Shown here: positions 22,416 to 34,570 of the stretch, piece by piece | How positions within the stretch are numbered: position 1 is the stretch's first letter | Layout of the letters: every line of letters starts with the position of its first letter | NCBI RefSeq assembly: GCF_907164915.1 | Contig: NC_061869.1 | Location: forward strand, 10,031,721 to 10,095,720 | Source of the DNA: Impatiens glandulifera | Lineage: Eukaryota > Streptophyta > Magnoliopsida > Ericales > Balsaminaceae | Length of the DNA stretch: 64,000 nucleotides | Direction of reading: 5' to 3' | Translations under genes and position numbers: made by a program | Notes under the pieces: model-generated | The model's input: the letters and a program-made list of their open reading frames with translations, nothing else | Told to the model about the DNA's origin: nothing | Databases searched by the model: none

Positions 22416-23369
22416 TTAATTTTTTTTTTTATATTTTCACACAAATAAATTTTATATTTTTTTAATAAAATAAAAAATTATATGTATTTTTTATTTATTT
22501 AAAAATTAAATATTTTAAAAACAAATAACATTTCTCCCACCTATAATTTATATATATTAATTTACTTTCCTAATTTTTTTTTCTCTCATATATATATATA
22601 TATATATTAAATTAGTAATTATATAAGATAAAATTTGAGAATTATTATTATTATTATCATAATTATTTTTATATATATTAATTTTTTCTTTCTAATTAAT
22701 ATTTTTTTTTCTTTTTATAACTTTAATAATTAATTTATATTTTATTTTCTCTTTATATTATTGGATAGATTTCTCGGAGCTCCAATTATTTTTAATGTTT
22801 AATTCAATCCATATGAGATTGATGCACAGGAGGATGTGATGTTCATTGCGTCGTATTCTACTAACCTTCCACGTTGTAACTACATATATCCTTAAGGTAC
22901 ACATTGATTTTTCTGAGTTTCGATTGATCTTGTATTTTGTTACACTTTTTGGTAGACGACATACCAGAAAATTGTTTTGTTGCAGGACATCGTAGATGGT
23001 GAGTGCATCGTCTTCTTCCCCTGATGAGACGACGATGGCGATGAAGATGACGAGGAAGAGGAGAGATGAGAAGAATCAGAGGAGTGACGTGATAGTTGTA
23101 GGATACCAAGTGTTTGACGAAATGACAAAGAGAGATTCTTACTTTCTCATCTCCTTTAATAAATAAAACTTTTATATAATTTTCAGAGGAGAGTGCACCT
23201 TCCACCATTTTCTCAACTTTTGATTTCTAAAAGTTGTCTAAATAAATTTTATTCTTCCTGATTGCTTAAAGTTTGAGCCAATTTTAAACCTTTTTATAAT
23301 TGAATCTAGGGTTAATTATGAGATTATATAAAAATTCATCACTTTACTTTCAACTCTAGGCATTGTTTA
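22416..23369. other. Helitron interior, unidentified sequence
   Basis: 22430-22790 is AT-rich low complexity. 22790-23210 is less AT-rich and has exon-like pieces: a plus-strand frame from about 23000 (MVSASSSSPDETTMAMKM) after a TTGCAG acceptor-like site. It may be the 5' part of a captured gene, possibly the same Obg gene, but I do not recognise the peptide. Confidence 0.4.
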
Positions 23370-23845
23370 ATTCGATTATGACATAACAATTGTTGTCACA
23401 GATTTGCCTGGTTTACTCGAGGGAGCTCAGCAAGGTTTTGGTTTAATCCATGAATTTCTTAGTCACATAGAAAGATGTTTTGTTTTGGTAAAATGAAACT
23501 ATATATTCATTAATGTCATCATATTGTGCTGCTGCTTATTTATAACCATTATGAAAACCAGGTACAAGTTATTGATGGTTCATCTGAACAGCTAGAATAC
23601 GAATATGATTCAGTTCGGCTTAAAATGTAATTGTTTATTCTAGAGCTTTCTGAAAAACCATGTCGGGTAGATTATAAATAAATTGATCTTCCCGAAGCAT
23701 ATGAGAAATGGGCGTCATTCAAGGAAAATATTAAAGGACGTGACATTATATGTTTTTTGTATTAGTGCTGCCACTGGAAAGGGTACCCACAAAGTGATAC
23801 ATGTAGCTTATGAACTCATACTGGCTCAAAGAGAAGACAATATAA
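23370..23845 (+). pseudogene. OBGC: OBGC (chloroplast Obg GTPase) fragment 1 in Helitron
   Basis: A captured exon-intron piece of an Obg-family GTPase of the plastid OBGC type. One exon (to 23487, followed by GTAAAA) gives [20 protein letters not shown], which contains the G3 DxPG motif, then FLSHIERC. After an intron ending CAG at 23559-23561 comes VQVIDGSSEQLEYEYDSVRL. A further piece (about 23640-23841) gives ELSEKPC, LPEAYEKWASFKE and GTHKVIHVAYELILAQRE. In-frame stops (at the NKxD position near 23680 and near 23764) and small indels break it. Introns are kept, so it was copied from DNA and not from mRNA. The family's role in plastid ribosome assembly is known; this copy is non-functional. 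Confidence 0.85.
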
Positions 23846-24189
23846 ATAAAGTTCTTACCCTTTATTTAAAAGAAATCTTAATATCTCTAAAATATTTAAA
23901 ATCTTATATTAATGTTTAGATACAAAATTATTTCCAAATATTGCTCTCTTTTAGAGTGGGATGTCTCAATTTTCATTGTATCTCAACTATGGACATCTTT
24001 CTCCATCTATAAATTTATTAACAGTTTTTCAGAAGTATATTACACACGTGTTTATGAATGAACCTATAAACATATTTTTGTTTGTGATGATGATAAAAAG
24101 CATAAACTCTTTATTTTTTATGTTAGATTCTCTTTTCATTACTAAACATGAATTGATAATTATATAACTGACAACTTTTCATTTCAGTT

Positions 24190-24390
24190 ACATAGATTCA
24201 GAAAGATGTTTGGTAGTTTATAACAAAATGGATCATCCAGAAGCACATAAAAAATGGGTATCATTCAAAGAAATTTTGAAGGACGTGGTATTAAATGTTT
24301 TTGTATGAGTGTTGTCACGAGAAATGGTACACTAGAAGTGATATATGCAGCTTATAAACTCATATTGGCTCAAAGAGAAACAATATAAAT
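24190..24390 (+). pseudogene. OBGC: OBGC fragment 2 (duplicate of G4 region)
   Basis: Repeats the last part of fragment 1: VVYNKMDHPEAHKKWVSFKE keeps the NKxD guanine-specificity motif lost in fragment 1. A frame change follows, and then a piece like VIYAAYKLILAQRE. The flanks (TTATGAATGAAC..AAACATATTTTTG and so on) are also duplicated between 23920-24170 and 24450-24720, so the Helitron interior carries a tandem duplication of about 0.5 kb. Confidence 0.8.
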
Positions 24391-24854
24391 CAAGATCTTA
24401 CCTTTTTTTAAAAGAAATCTTAATGTCTCTAGAATATTTGAAGTATCATATTAATATTTAGATACAAATTTGTTTTCAAATATTACTCTCTTTCAGAGTG
24501 GGAAGTTTCTATTTTCATTGTATCTCAACCAAATACATCTTTTTGTATCCATAAATTTATTAACGTTTTTTCAGAAATATAATGCAAAAGTGTTTATGAA
24601 TGAACTTATAAACATATTTTTGGTTGTGATGATGATACAAAACATAAACCCTTTATTTTTTATGTTGGATTATCTTTTTATTACTAAATTTGAATTGATA
24701 ATTGTATAACTGACCACTTTTCATTACAGTTGCATAAATTCAGAAAGAAGATTTTGATACAAGAGAGAAAAATATTATGGTTAAATATAGTGACGAGAAT
24801 AAAGTGACAGTTATAATGTAGTTAATTGTGAAGGGTGTGTTATGAAATGATTTT

Positions 24855-25070
24855 AGTTGTATCAGATTTCAGCACGTATTGGAAGTATGTGGAGTATACA
24901 AGTCTTTGTCTAAATTTTGGTGTAAAGGAGGTGACACCGTTTTTGTTGAAGAGGTTAAATTTAAGTTTTTCTTCTTACAACGATTTTGTATCTTCTTAAT
25001 GATTGAGTTATGAAAACACATTTTGTAGATGGAGATGACATGGAATGACTCTAATGGACCAGATGACCTA
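24855..25070 (+). pseudogene. OBGC: OBGC C-terminal fragment 3
   Basis: Reads FQHVLEVCGVYKSLSKF, then after a small frame change GGDTVFVEE, an intron-like break, and MEMTWNDSNGPDDLN. This matches the C-terminal region of plant OBGC (RFQHVLEACGV..GDTVIVGEMEM.W.DS, from family memory). Broken by frame changes. Confidence 0.75.
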
Positions 25071-25159
25071 AATGGAATTAAAATTTTAACTTTCATCTTC
25101 ACAACATGTAAACATAACTAATCATTTTTCATTACAATTACATAGATTTAAAAAGAAGA

Positions 25160-25255
25160 TTTTAGCACATCTTATAAGCAAGTTGGTATAGAAGTCTTTG
25201 TCTAAACTTGGTGTAATGGAGGGTGACACCGTTTTTGTTGAAAAGGTTAAATTTA
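25160..25255 (+). pseudogene. OBGC: OBGC C-terminal fragment 4 (duplicate)
   Basis: A shorter second copy of the fragment 3 region: KSLSKLGVMEGDTVFVEKV is open. It lacks the preceding QHVLE part and the following MEM exon. The spacing to fragment 3 shows a second internal duplication, about 0.3 kb, near the Helitron 3' end. Confidence 0.7.
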
Positions 25256-25613
25256 GTTTATTCCAACGATTTAGTATTTCTTAATGATTGTTATGAACAC
25301 ATTTTGTAGAACACCACTAAATTTACATTAAAAAATTTCATTCTTTAACATTACAAAGAACAAAACTTATAAAATTAATAAAAAAATTAAAATAGTGTAA
25401 GTTCATGTTTATATTTATATAAGAATATTTAGTTCATATAACTTCGTTTATAAAAAATTAAAATATTGTAAGTTCATATATATTTTCTTTTAATATAAAT
25501 ATATATTAATTTTATATAAATATTTTTTTTATTATATATAAACATATTGAATTAAATATCATATAAAAACTTCATTTATATTTTTTCCCGTACAACGTAG
25601 GGTATTTTACTAG

Positions 25614-26863
25614 TTTAACTAGTTCTCCTACAGCGCCTTCGCTAGTCTACCAAAACGTGTCGATTTTGAGTGGTTGTTTAATAATATCAGACACGTCCAT
25701 TGTGTTTAAACGCGTATAGACTCTAACATGCGTTATAAAATTTTGCTTAATAGTTACATAAAATGAAATTATAATTAAACTTAAATTTTAATACTTTCAT
25801 CATCAGAATTTAAACTTTTTTTATTAATATATTAAATTAAATTAATAAAAATATATAATATTAATTATTATATATTAAATAATATTATAAATGTAACAAA
25901 TTAAATAAAAATACAATGTGAAATCAAGAATTATATTAAAGTAAAAAATGCAATAAAGTGTTTTTTATTTTTTTTTATCTAAAATATAACAAATAAAAAA
26001 AAAACTCTTATGCATTTATTAGGTTTTTATGAGTATTGTGGTTTATGTAATTATAATTCATTATTATATGATTAATTTCGTTATATTCGGAGTATATTTG
26101 AGTTCACTTTAAATACTCGTGTTTTTATATGCCTAAATACTCTAATTTATATTATCTTACAAAAAAAAAATAATAAATAAATTAAAAAAATTCAGCAACC
26201 AACTCATTAACAAAGACAACCTACAATGATTAACTTTATGAAAATTCTACTTATTCCAGAAAATGACCGTAGATCGGATTGAGTCATTTTTATTTTATTT
26301 ATTATTTGGTTTGATTACGTCCGTTAAATTTTATTAGAACCTAAATTCGTCAAATTTGATACATAGTTTGATAATTTGTAGATATTCGACTTTATACATT
26401 TAATATTTTTCTAAGATCGAATTTCAAACTAATCGATAGTTTAAGGGCGCGCTGGAATTGGTTTACATTCAAAATTCAAAATATTTTCATCTTTTATACT
26501 TATGATTTTTTTTAATTTAGGAAATGTGCTACAAAGTATTAATATTATTAGTCTTTAACAATCAATCATTGCAGAAATGGCTATACTTTTTTGGTCCACC
26601 AAAATTTGGTTCTCTTAATTGTTTTTGGACTTGAACCTCAATAAGGAGATTCATTGTATTGTTTTGAGAGGATATTGATAATTGTTCTATAGATTAAATA
26701 TGTTTTATTTTAGTACAAAACAATATTGAACCATTTGTTCAAATAATATTCTATTTAGAAATTGGAAATACCCAAAATTAAATTGGAATATTTATATGTT
26801 ATTTCTCATTTGAATGTGTTAGACATAAATAGAAATATAAAGTTTGTTAACTTACTAAATTAA
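25614..26863. other. Intergenic DNA of the recurrent unit (downstream of unit B)
   Basis: No gene. Aligns by eye with 54240-55290 and partly with 60560-61050, including the GAATTATATTAAAGTAAAAA block and the AATCATTGCAGAAATGGCTA block. These duplicated flanks define the B and C segmental copies. Confidence 0.75.
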
Positions 26864-27013
26864 CTAGAATTTAGTCTGTGCATTTGCACGATTAATAATA
26901 TAAAAAACCGTAAAAAAAATTACGGATAACATTTTTAATTTTATTTTTAACCGTTTTAAGTTTATGGGTGGATCAACACACAATCCGACCAAAGTATCTA
27001 TTTACTCAATATC

Positions 27014-27056
<43 letters not shown>

Positions 27057-29232
27057 TAGTTAAAAATTTAAACTTATATTAATATTAAAACGTGCCGCAT
27101 TTATCAAATTTGGTGTTGAATTTAAAATATAAAGTCTTTGTAGCCTAGTTGGTTAAAGAGTTGTACTTGTTTTTGTTAGATTGCAAGTTCAAAACATACC
27201 TCTACTATTTTTAATTTTACTTTTAACCGTTTTAAATTTAAAGGCGGGTCAACCCACAATCCGACCCAAATATCCAAATTAACCACAACTCTCGACCCGG
27301 CAATCCGGACACTTTAAAAATTAAGCATCATTATATATATATATAGATTAGTTAGTTAAAAAGTTGAACTTATATTAATATTAAAACGTCTCGCGTTTAT
27401 CAAATTTGGTGTTGAATTTAAAATATAAAGTCTTTGTAGTCTAGTTGGTTAAAGAGTTGTACTTGTTTTGTTAGGTTGCAAGTTCGATACTTTTAGCATT
27501 TTTAATTTTATTTTTAACCGTTTTAAATTTAAAGGCGGGTCAACCCACAATCCGACTCAAGTATCCAAATTAACCACAGCTCTCAACTTGGCAATCCGGA
27601 CACTTTAAAAATTAAGCATCATTATATATCTATATATATATATATATATCAGTTAGTTAAAAAGTTGAACTTATATTAATATTAAAACGTCCCGCGTTTA
27701 TCAAATTTGGTGTTGAATTTAAAATATAATATCTTTGTAGCCTAGTTGGTTAAAGAGTTGTACTTGTTTTGTTAGGTTGCAAGTTCGAAATATACCTCTA
27801 GCATTTTTAATTTTATTTTTAACAGTTTTAAATTTAAAGGCGGGTCAACCCACATTCTGACCCAAGTATCCAAATTAACCACAGCTCTCGACCCGGCAAT
27901 CCTAGCATTTTTAATTTTATTTTTAACCGTTTTAAATTTAAAGGCGGGTCAACCCACGATCCGACCCAAGTGTCCAAATTAACCACAGCTCTCGACCCGG
28001 CAATCCGGATACTTTAAAAATTAAGCATCATTATATATATATATAGATTAGTTAGTTAAAAAGTTGAACTTATATTAATATTAAAAAGTCCCGCGTTTAT
28101 CAAATTTGGTGTTGAATTTAAAAAATAAAGTCTTTGTTGCCTAGTTGGTTAAAGAGTTGTACTTGTTTTGTTATGTTGCAAGTTCGAAACATACCTCTAG
28201 CATTTTTAATTTTATTTTTAACCGTTTTAAATTTAAAGGCGGGTCAACCCACAATCCGACCCAAGTATCCAAATTAACCACAGCTCTCGACCCGGCAATC
28301 CGGACACTTTAAAAATTAAGCATCATTATATATATATATATATAAATTAGTTAGTTAAAAAGTTGAACTTATATTAATATTAAAACGTCTCGCGTTTATC
28401 AAATTTGGTGTTGAATTATAAATATAAAGTCTTTGTATCCTAGTTGGTTAAAGAGTTGTACTTGTTTTGTTATGTTGCAAGTTCGAAACATACCTCTAGC
28501 ATTTTTAATTTTATTTTTAACCGTTTTAAATTTAAAGGCGGATCAACCCACAATCCGACCCAAGTATCCAAATTAACCACAGCTTTCGACCCGGCAATCC
28601 AGACACTTTAAAAATTAAGCATCATTATATATATATATAGATTAGTTAGTTAAAAAGTTGAACTTATATTAATATTAAAACTTCCCGCGTTTATCAAATT
28701 TGGTGTTGATTTAAAATATAAAGTCTTTGTAGCCTAGTTGGTTAAAGAGTTGTACTTGTTTTGTTAGGTTGCAAGTTCGATACCTTTAGCATTTTTAATT
28801 TTATTTTTAACCGTTTTAAATTTAAAGGCGGGTCAACCAACAATCCGACTCAAGTATCCAAATTAACCACAGCTCTCGACCTGGCAATCCGGACACTTTA
28901 AAAATTAAGCATCATTATATATATATATATGTATAAATTAGTTAGTTAAAAAGTTGAACTTACATTAATATTAAAACGTCCCGCGTTTATCAAATTTGGT
29001 GTTGAATTTAAAATATAATGTCTTTGTAGCCTAGTTGGTTAAAGAGTTGTACTTGTTTTGTTAGGTTGCAAGTTCGAAATATACCTCTAGCATTTTTAAT
29101 TTTATTTTTAACCGTTTTAAATTTAAAGGCGGGTCAACCCAAAATCTGACCCAAGTATCCAAATTAACCACAGCTCTCGACCCGGCAATCCGGACACTTT
29201 AAAAATTAAGTATCATTATATATATATATAGA
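26864..29232 (-). mobile_element. Non-autonomous Helitron built of ~297 bp tandem repeats
   Basis: On the minus strand it starts TCTATATATATATATAATG (from 29232) and ends with the hairpin GTGCAAATGCAC followed by AGACTAAATTCTAG at 26864, then host T. The C-copy host at 55285-55300 reads AAATTAATTCGAGTGG without it, an exact empty site. The interior is seven tandem units, with starts at 27134, 27430, 27731, 28130, 28429, 28723 and 29020. Each has a tRNA-like A/B-box segment, a GGCGGGTCAACCCACAATCC block and a TA run. One unit carries an extra ~98 bp partial repeat. No protein is encoded. Confidence 0.85.
27134..29080 (+). repeat. tRNA-like A-box/B-box segment in each ~297 bp unit
   Basis: Each unit holds GTAGCCTAGTTGGTTAAAGA (A-box-like, TRGCNNAGTNGG), about 25 bp, then GTTGCAAGTTCGAAAC (B-box-like). 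Order and spacing resemble a tRNA D-arm to T-arm. I see no clean acceptor stem, so these are not tRNA genes. A SINE-like pol III origin of the repeat is an inference. Confidence 0.55.
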
Positions 29233-29353
29233 TTTGAGTGGTAACAGTAGTTTTTAAATTATCAAAAATAACAAATTCTTTTCATTTAAAATATCTTAAG
29301 TTTGAGGCGGTGGTCATGATTATGACTATAAAGACTTTCACCATTAATATATG

Positions 29354-30552
29354 CTAGGAAAATTTCCGTACAATGCACACGGATGAGGATGAGGATAAAA
29401 TAAATTATAAAAATTATAAAAATATTTATTCAATGTTTAAAATTATTAAAATAAAAATATAACGATATCATTCCATATTTTATTCACTTCGATAAAACAA
29501 CTTATTTTCTCACATGTTTTATCACATATTTTTTTCCGAATGAATCTCTCATTTCGTGACTTTACACTTTCACTTTGTCAATCAAATATTTGATTCATAT
29601 TTTTTAATAATTAGCATTTTGATCTCATACTTTGGTCAATTAAATATTTGATTCATATTTCTTTAACCACTTTCAAATGAACCCGGTCTATTATCCTTCG
29701 ACAAACCACATCTCAATCACATTTGGTTAAAAGTTGTACTTGTTTTGTTAGGTTGCAAGTTCGAAACCTAAAAATAACATTTTTAAATTTATTTTTAACC
29801 GTTTTAAGTTTATGGACGGGTCAACCCACAATCCGACCCAAGTATCCATTTACTCTCACATAAATATCCAAATTAACCACAGCTCTCGACCCGACAATCC
29901 GGACACTATAAAAATTAAACATCATTATATATATATATATATAGATTAGTTAATTAAAAATTTGAACTTTTATTGTTAAAATGTCTCGCGTTCATCAAAT
30001 TTGGTGTTGAATCTTAAATATAAAGTGTTGTTAGCCTAGTTGGTTAAAGGATTGTACTTGTTTTGTTAGGTTGTAAGTTCGAAACCTAAAAATAACATTT
30101 TTAAATTTATTTTTAACCGTTTTAAGTTTATAGCGGGTCAACTCACAATTCGACCCAAGTATCTATTTACTCTCACATAAATATCCAAATTAACCATAGT
30201 TTTCGACCCGGCAATCCGAACACTTTAAAAATTAAGCATCATTATATATATAGATTAGTTAGTTAAAAATTTGAACTTTTATTGTTAAAATGTCTCGCGT
30301 TTATCAAATTTGGTGTTGACTTTTTAATATAAAGTGTTGTTAGCCTAGTTGGTTGAAGGGTTGTACTTATTTTGTTAGATTGCAAGTTTGAAACCTACAA
30401 ATAACATTTTTAAATTTATTTTTAACCGTTTTAAGTTTATGGGCGGGTCAACCCACAATCCGACTCAAGTATCTATTTACTCTCACATAAATATCCAAAT
30501 TAACCACAGCTCTCGACCTGGAAATCCAGACACTTTAAAAATTAAGCATTAT

Positions 30553-30592
<40 letters not shown>
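29354..30592 (-). mobile_element. Second related Helitron
   Basis: On the minus strand it ends with hairpin CCGTGTGCATTGTACGG, AAATTTTC and CTAG at 29354. Its 5' side is a TA run at about 30550-30592 followed inward by AATAATAATGCTTAATTTTT. It holds three tRNA-box units (near 29725, 30030 and 30340) and a unique part (29360-29700) also present, reversed, at 1080-1450. The C-copy host at 55385-55415 lacks it; the exact edge is blurred by the TA run. No protein is encoded. Confidence 0.75.
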
Positions 30593-30593
<1 letters not shown>

Positions 30594-31638
30594 TTATTTT
30601 TCTTTTTAAATGATGTAGTTATGTGAAATTATACCTTCATTAATTTTTGAAAATATATGTTCAATCATATTTGGTAAAGAAAAAAATTTAGTTGAATGTT
30701 AGTGAATACTAAAAGGTTGTGTTTGATGGAAGATAGTAAAATTATAATGGTATTTGGTTAAATTAATTTTATGTCCAGAGTTGAATGAAAAATATGAATA
30801 TTTTGGAAAAAAAAATTGTTTGAAAGGTAGGTACAATAGGAATTGGTTCTGGGATTTGATCGTATCAGTTGACAAAAATAAACATCCAATAATTTTATTA
30901 TTATTGTTTCGATTTAATTTTTTATACAAAAATTAAACCATAATTAAACATTATTTCATTTTATAGTCTCTTATTAATCATATCACTTAATTCATTAAAC
31001 CAAAATTAAAAAATACATATATTTTTAAAATATATATATTTTAAAAATGTTCATCTATATTAAAAATAATAAAAATTGTTTAGACACAACGACAAATCAT
31101 GACATAAAAAATCGTTACTCAATAGGTTATCGAGTTTGTAAGCCCTCGAGAAGAATGATTAACTCCTGACGGACTCTACCGACTTTCCGAAACGAATATA
31201 AAAAAACGTCATAATAATATTATTATGAATAATATGTATCGGACGACTATGATAAATTAAGTTTAACGATATATCTCCAATCATATAATCACCAAAAAGT
31301 AATTGATAGATGTTCCTTATTAAAGTATTAAGATCTCGAATATTCATACTCTTTTACATATTATTTTCTCAATTTTTACCGTTGAGTGATAATCGAGACC
31401 CAAAAACTTTATGTTGTCGTTATATATTAATATTTTTAATTTTTTTAAAATAAAAATACAACTTCTCAATCAATATTTTTAAATAATCTAAGTTAATTCT
31501 TAAGACAAAATGGAGAGACAAATAAACAAACTTGACAAAAGGTCGATTCACGATTAGAAGTTTAGCAAATTTGACACAAGGTCAAAATAAACCACCTTAA
31601 TATTTTTAGGAAACAAATATTACATTTGCAATCATTGC
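30593..31638. other. 3' flank of unit B, duplicated at 55410-56529
   Basis: No gene beyond short shadows. Aligns by eye with the 3' flank of unit C, with shared CTTTTTAAATGATGTAGTTA and GTCTCTTATTAATCATATCA blocks. The last ~100 bases before 31638 probably form the 3' UTR of unit B. Confidence 0.75.
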
Positions 31639-33352
31639 TTAATAAAAAAACAAAGGGAAGAAATCAAATGAAGAGAGATTATGGATCCGGCTCATCCATG
31701 TACCTAACCCCAAAACTTGTAAACCTTCTTCTAAAAATTCAAATGCATGAGGAATCAGTACGAACACCCACACAGATAAACTTACGAAAATGAGTGACAC
31801 GGCATCATTTGGCATGACAATAAACATAGAGACGAAGTAAGTCATTGTGATGCCGCTCAAGGCAACAAGCAACTCAATCATCAACGGAAATCCAAACGTC
31901 AACAACGTTATCATGTATACCGATGAACAAAACCCTGTCGTATTGAAGAAGAGACTCATCCCGTAAAAAAAAGGTCTTGTAAGGGTCGATAATGGTTGAG
32001 TAGCATTACTACTTATATTACGATGGGGGGGCTCTCCTAATTCTTTACAGTTTTCTTGCCATCCACCACCCGGAGGGCTCAACATAAATTGGTAAGTAGC
32101 GGTGGTGATTAGGGCAACAATAACCAAAAGACAATTGCGTACATCTCCGGGCGAGTCCCTCCCTTTTTTGTACTTTAATAAATCGTACCATGTCATGTTC
32201 TCGTTGTTACCTGTGTTAGAATATTATAGAGAAATTGTATTACATGCATGCATGTTATATATTATAATTACATAGTTTAGGTTTAATATATAAACATTAA
32301 TGATTTTATAACAACCTGTTTGGTCAGTCTGATCAGCCTCTACAATAACCTGTCCTTCAATAACCAGTGATTGATCATTTGCACATTTCCGAGCTCCAGC
32401 TCGCAGTAAGATATCCTCCACCCACACTTTTTTATCATATGCAGCGATCCCATTCTCATAGTTGTTGTTGTTGTGATCATCACCCATTTCATGAATAAGT
32501 ACTAAAACATCAAGAGGTGTTTGACTTTGACCATTTTCATTCGTTGCATTTACATCCACCATTGGTACTAATTGGGAGACTCCATGCTTTGGAATTAAGA
32601 GACGAATTACCTGCAGGCATGGACTTACCTAAAATGGTTAATCACGAGTAGGAAATTACGTACATAGTTATTTTGACAAAATTTTATAAGGAGAATTGAT
32701 CAATCAAACAAGAAAAGTTATATATATTACCTTATAGATCTGTATATAAATATAAAAAAAAGTATAGATATACCTCATATTGTTTCCTTGAAGTGGCTAG
32801 ATGCAAGATGGTATTGCCTTGGTCATCTTTGTTCTCGAGTAAATTGAGCTTTCCCAGTCGATAGAGATGATCTAGTAGAATCTGCAGAGTCTTGAATTGG
32901 TTGTTCTTTATGGCTAAGTGAAAAACAGTCTCGCCTTGAGCAGTAGCCTTCTCTATGGAATCAGGATCACTCTCAATCAACAAATTAACTACATCCAATC
33001 TACCTTTAATAACTGCGCAATGAAGAGGGATGCACCTATCTTTTCCTTCAATCTCACACAATTTTACCATATTGTTGATTATCACGAGTTCATGCACGAC
33101 AATGAAGTCACCAATTGCTGCTGCAATATGAAGTGGGCTTAAACCGTCTTCATTCAGATCATATGCAAGATTTCTATTCAACATCATCAACTCTTTGACA
33201 AAATCATGGTGACTTGCCATACAACCAATATGTAATGGGTTGTCTCCGCCTAACAAAGAAGGAGAATGAAGGATTCGACGATCCTCTTTTGCTAGCCTCT
33301 TTAAGACCGTAAGGTCCCCGGTCCAAGCAGCTTCGAACATTCTTCTGTCCAT
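31639..33352 (-). CDS. Ankyrin-repeat/PGG-domain membrane protein (unit B), 3 exons, 481 aa
   Basis: Exon 1 33352-32774, exon 2 32610-32316, exon 3 32210-31639. All junctions are GT-AG and the frame closes exactly (1446 nt). Six ankyrin repeats span residues about 1-205 (MFEAAWTGDLTVLKRL, NPLHIGCMASHHDFVKEL, SPLHIAAAIGDFIVVHEL, IPLHCAVIKGRLDVVNLL, TVFHLAIKNNQFKTLQIL, TILHLATSRKQYEVIRLL). A linker of about 90 residues follows. The PGG domain starts near 297 (LVIVALITTATYQF, then LSPPGGGW at about 335) and has four predicted membrane segments. The family (BDA1, ACD6-like) acts at the plasma membrane in defence signalling; the exact role here is inferred. The 105 bp intron between exons 2 and 3 is absent from unit A. 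The C-terminal tail differs from unit C because of a one-base indel. Confidence 0.92.
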
Positions 33353-33466
33353 TGAAACTTAACTATGTAGATTAATAAAGGGATAGAATTATGTTCTTAT
33401 GGCTATATAATTATGTTTTTGTCAATAATGTAGACTTAGAAATTATAATGCAACTATATGCATTTT

Positions 33467-33476
33467 CCTTATATAG
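33467..33476 (-). promoter_or_regulatory. Probable TATA box of unit B
   Basis: The minus strand reads CTATATAAGG about 115 bases upstream of the ATG, implying a 5' UTR of about 85 bases. The same motif and context recur at unit C (58287-58296). Confidence 0.65.
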
Positions 33477-34051
33477 TGGAATATAGAAGACTTCAATATA
33501 GTTGAACTTGTATATGTTAGCCACAAATTGATAACAAATTAAAGATAAATACAATGTGAAATCAAGAATTATATTGACAGCCAGTCAATAATGCAATAAA
33601 GTGATTTTCATTATTTTCAGTAAAATATTACAAATAATAAGAACAACTCTTATAAACTCTCATGGATTGTGTCTATTGTACATGCCAATTTTAATTATTA
33701 TTTAAATTATAGTTTGTTAAATAATAATTAAACAAATTATTGCTATATAAGAAAGTCCAAATTTTAAGTATAATTATAAACGAATATATACTTAGAACTT
33801 AATTAACCTCGACCAATTATACTTGTGAATCATTCAATGAAACACCATTAATTGGGATTATTCCTTTCCAAATGACTATTCATATTAAGGACTTTTCAAA
33901 TGTTGATGGGTCAAGCTGTCAAAATATTCAAAATCCTCCACTAAATTTCATATTCCTACACATTTTCATATTTCACAAATGATGTTTTTTTTTATTGTTT
34001 TTAGATGTGTTTATATATATATATATTTAATCTAGTTTATATATGAGAAAT
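33477..34051. other. Upstream region of unit B
   Basis: No gene. Holds the conserved block AAATACAATGTGAAATCAAG (about 33545) found upstream of every unit (2412, 10396, 43770, 54465, 58374) and a further block ending near 33990, shared with 58570-58790. It may contain upstream regulatory elements, or simply be part of the duplicated unit. Confidence 0.6.
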
Positions 34052-34570
34052 GATATAGGGAACGAATTGGGGGAGCGAAATCTTAAGCGAAGCCATCTGA
34101 CATGTCACGGAGGAAAGAGAAAAAATTTACATTTTCTCTTTTTAGGAAACACTCATCTCCCACTCATTATCAAACAAAACCCTCATTCTTCCATTTTCTT
34201 CACCCTCGTCGGCACGTTGTTTATCATCTTCTCCTTCTATTCTTTAGATTCGTCTCCATCCTCTCCGTTTAGCTTCTTCTCATTCCGTTCTTTAGATTCG
34301 TCTTCATCCTCGTCGTGACACTTCTTACTGTTCTTTTGTTCGTTTGAATAGATCACTACTTCTGGAGATCTGCGTTTTGTTTAGATTCGTCTTCGTCACT
34401 GCATGTCCGACTGTCCGTTTAGTTTCTTCTTCTAATGGTATATCTTCTCTGCCAACATAGTTTACTTTTTTCATTGTTTTATTGTTCTTCTGTTTGTTTC
34501 AAGAGATTCACGTTTTCTGTTGTTTTGTGATGATTATGTGTAGGAATCAACAACCGGGGACATAAATAGA

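Noticed and set aside
23400..23845. OBGC fragments as an expressed host gene
   Set aside because: In-frame stops at the NKxD position and beyond, indels, duplicated exons and Helitron borders all argue for a captured relic.
23683..23919. 78-codon frame as a small independent gene
   Set aside because: Its second half is the GTHKVIHVAYELI part of OBGC; the first part is out of frame. It is a fragment, not a gene.
27134..29080. Candidate cluster of real tRNA genes
   Set aside because: A and B boxes are present, but no paired acceptor stem or consistent anticodon arm could be drawn, and the segments repeat as part of a Helitron.
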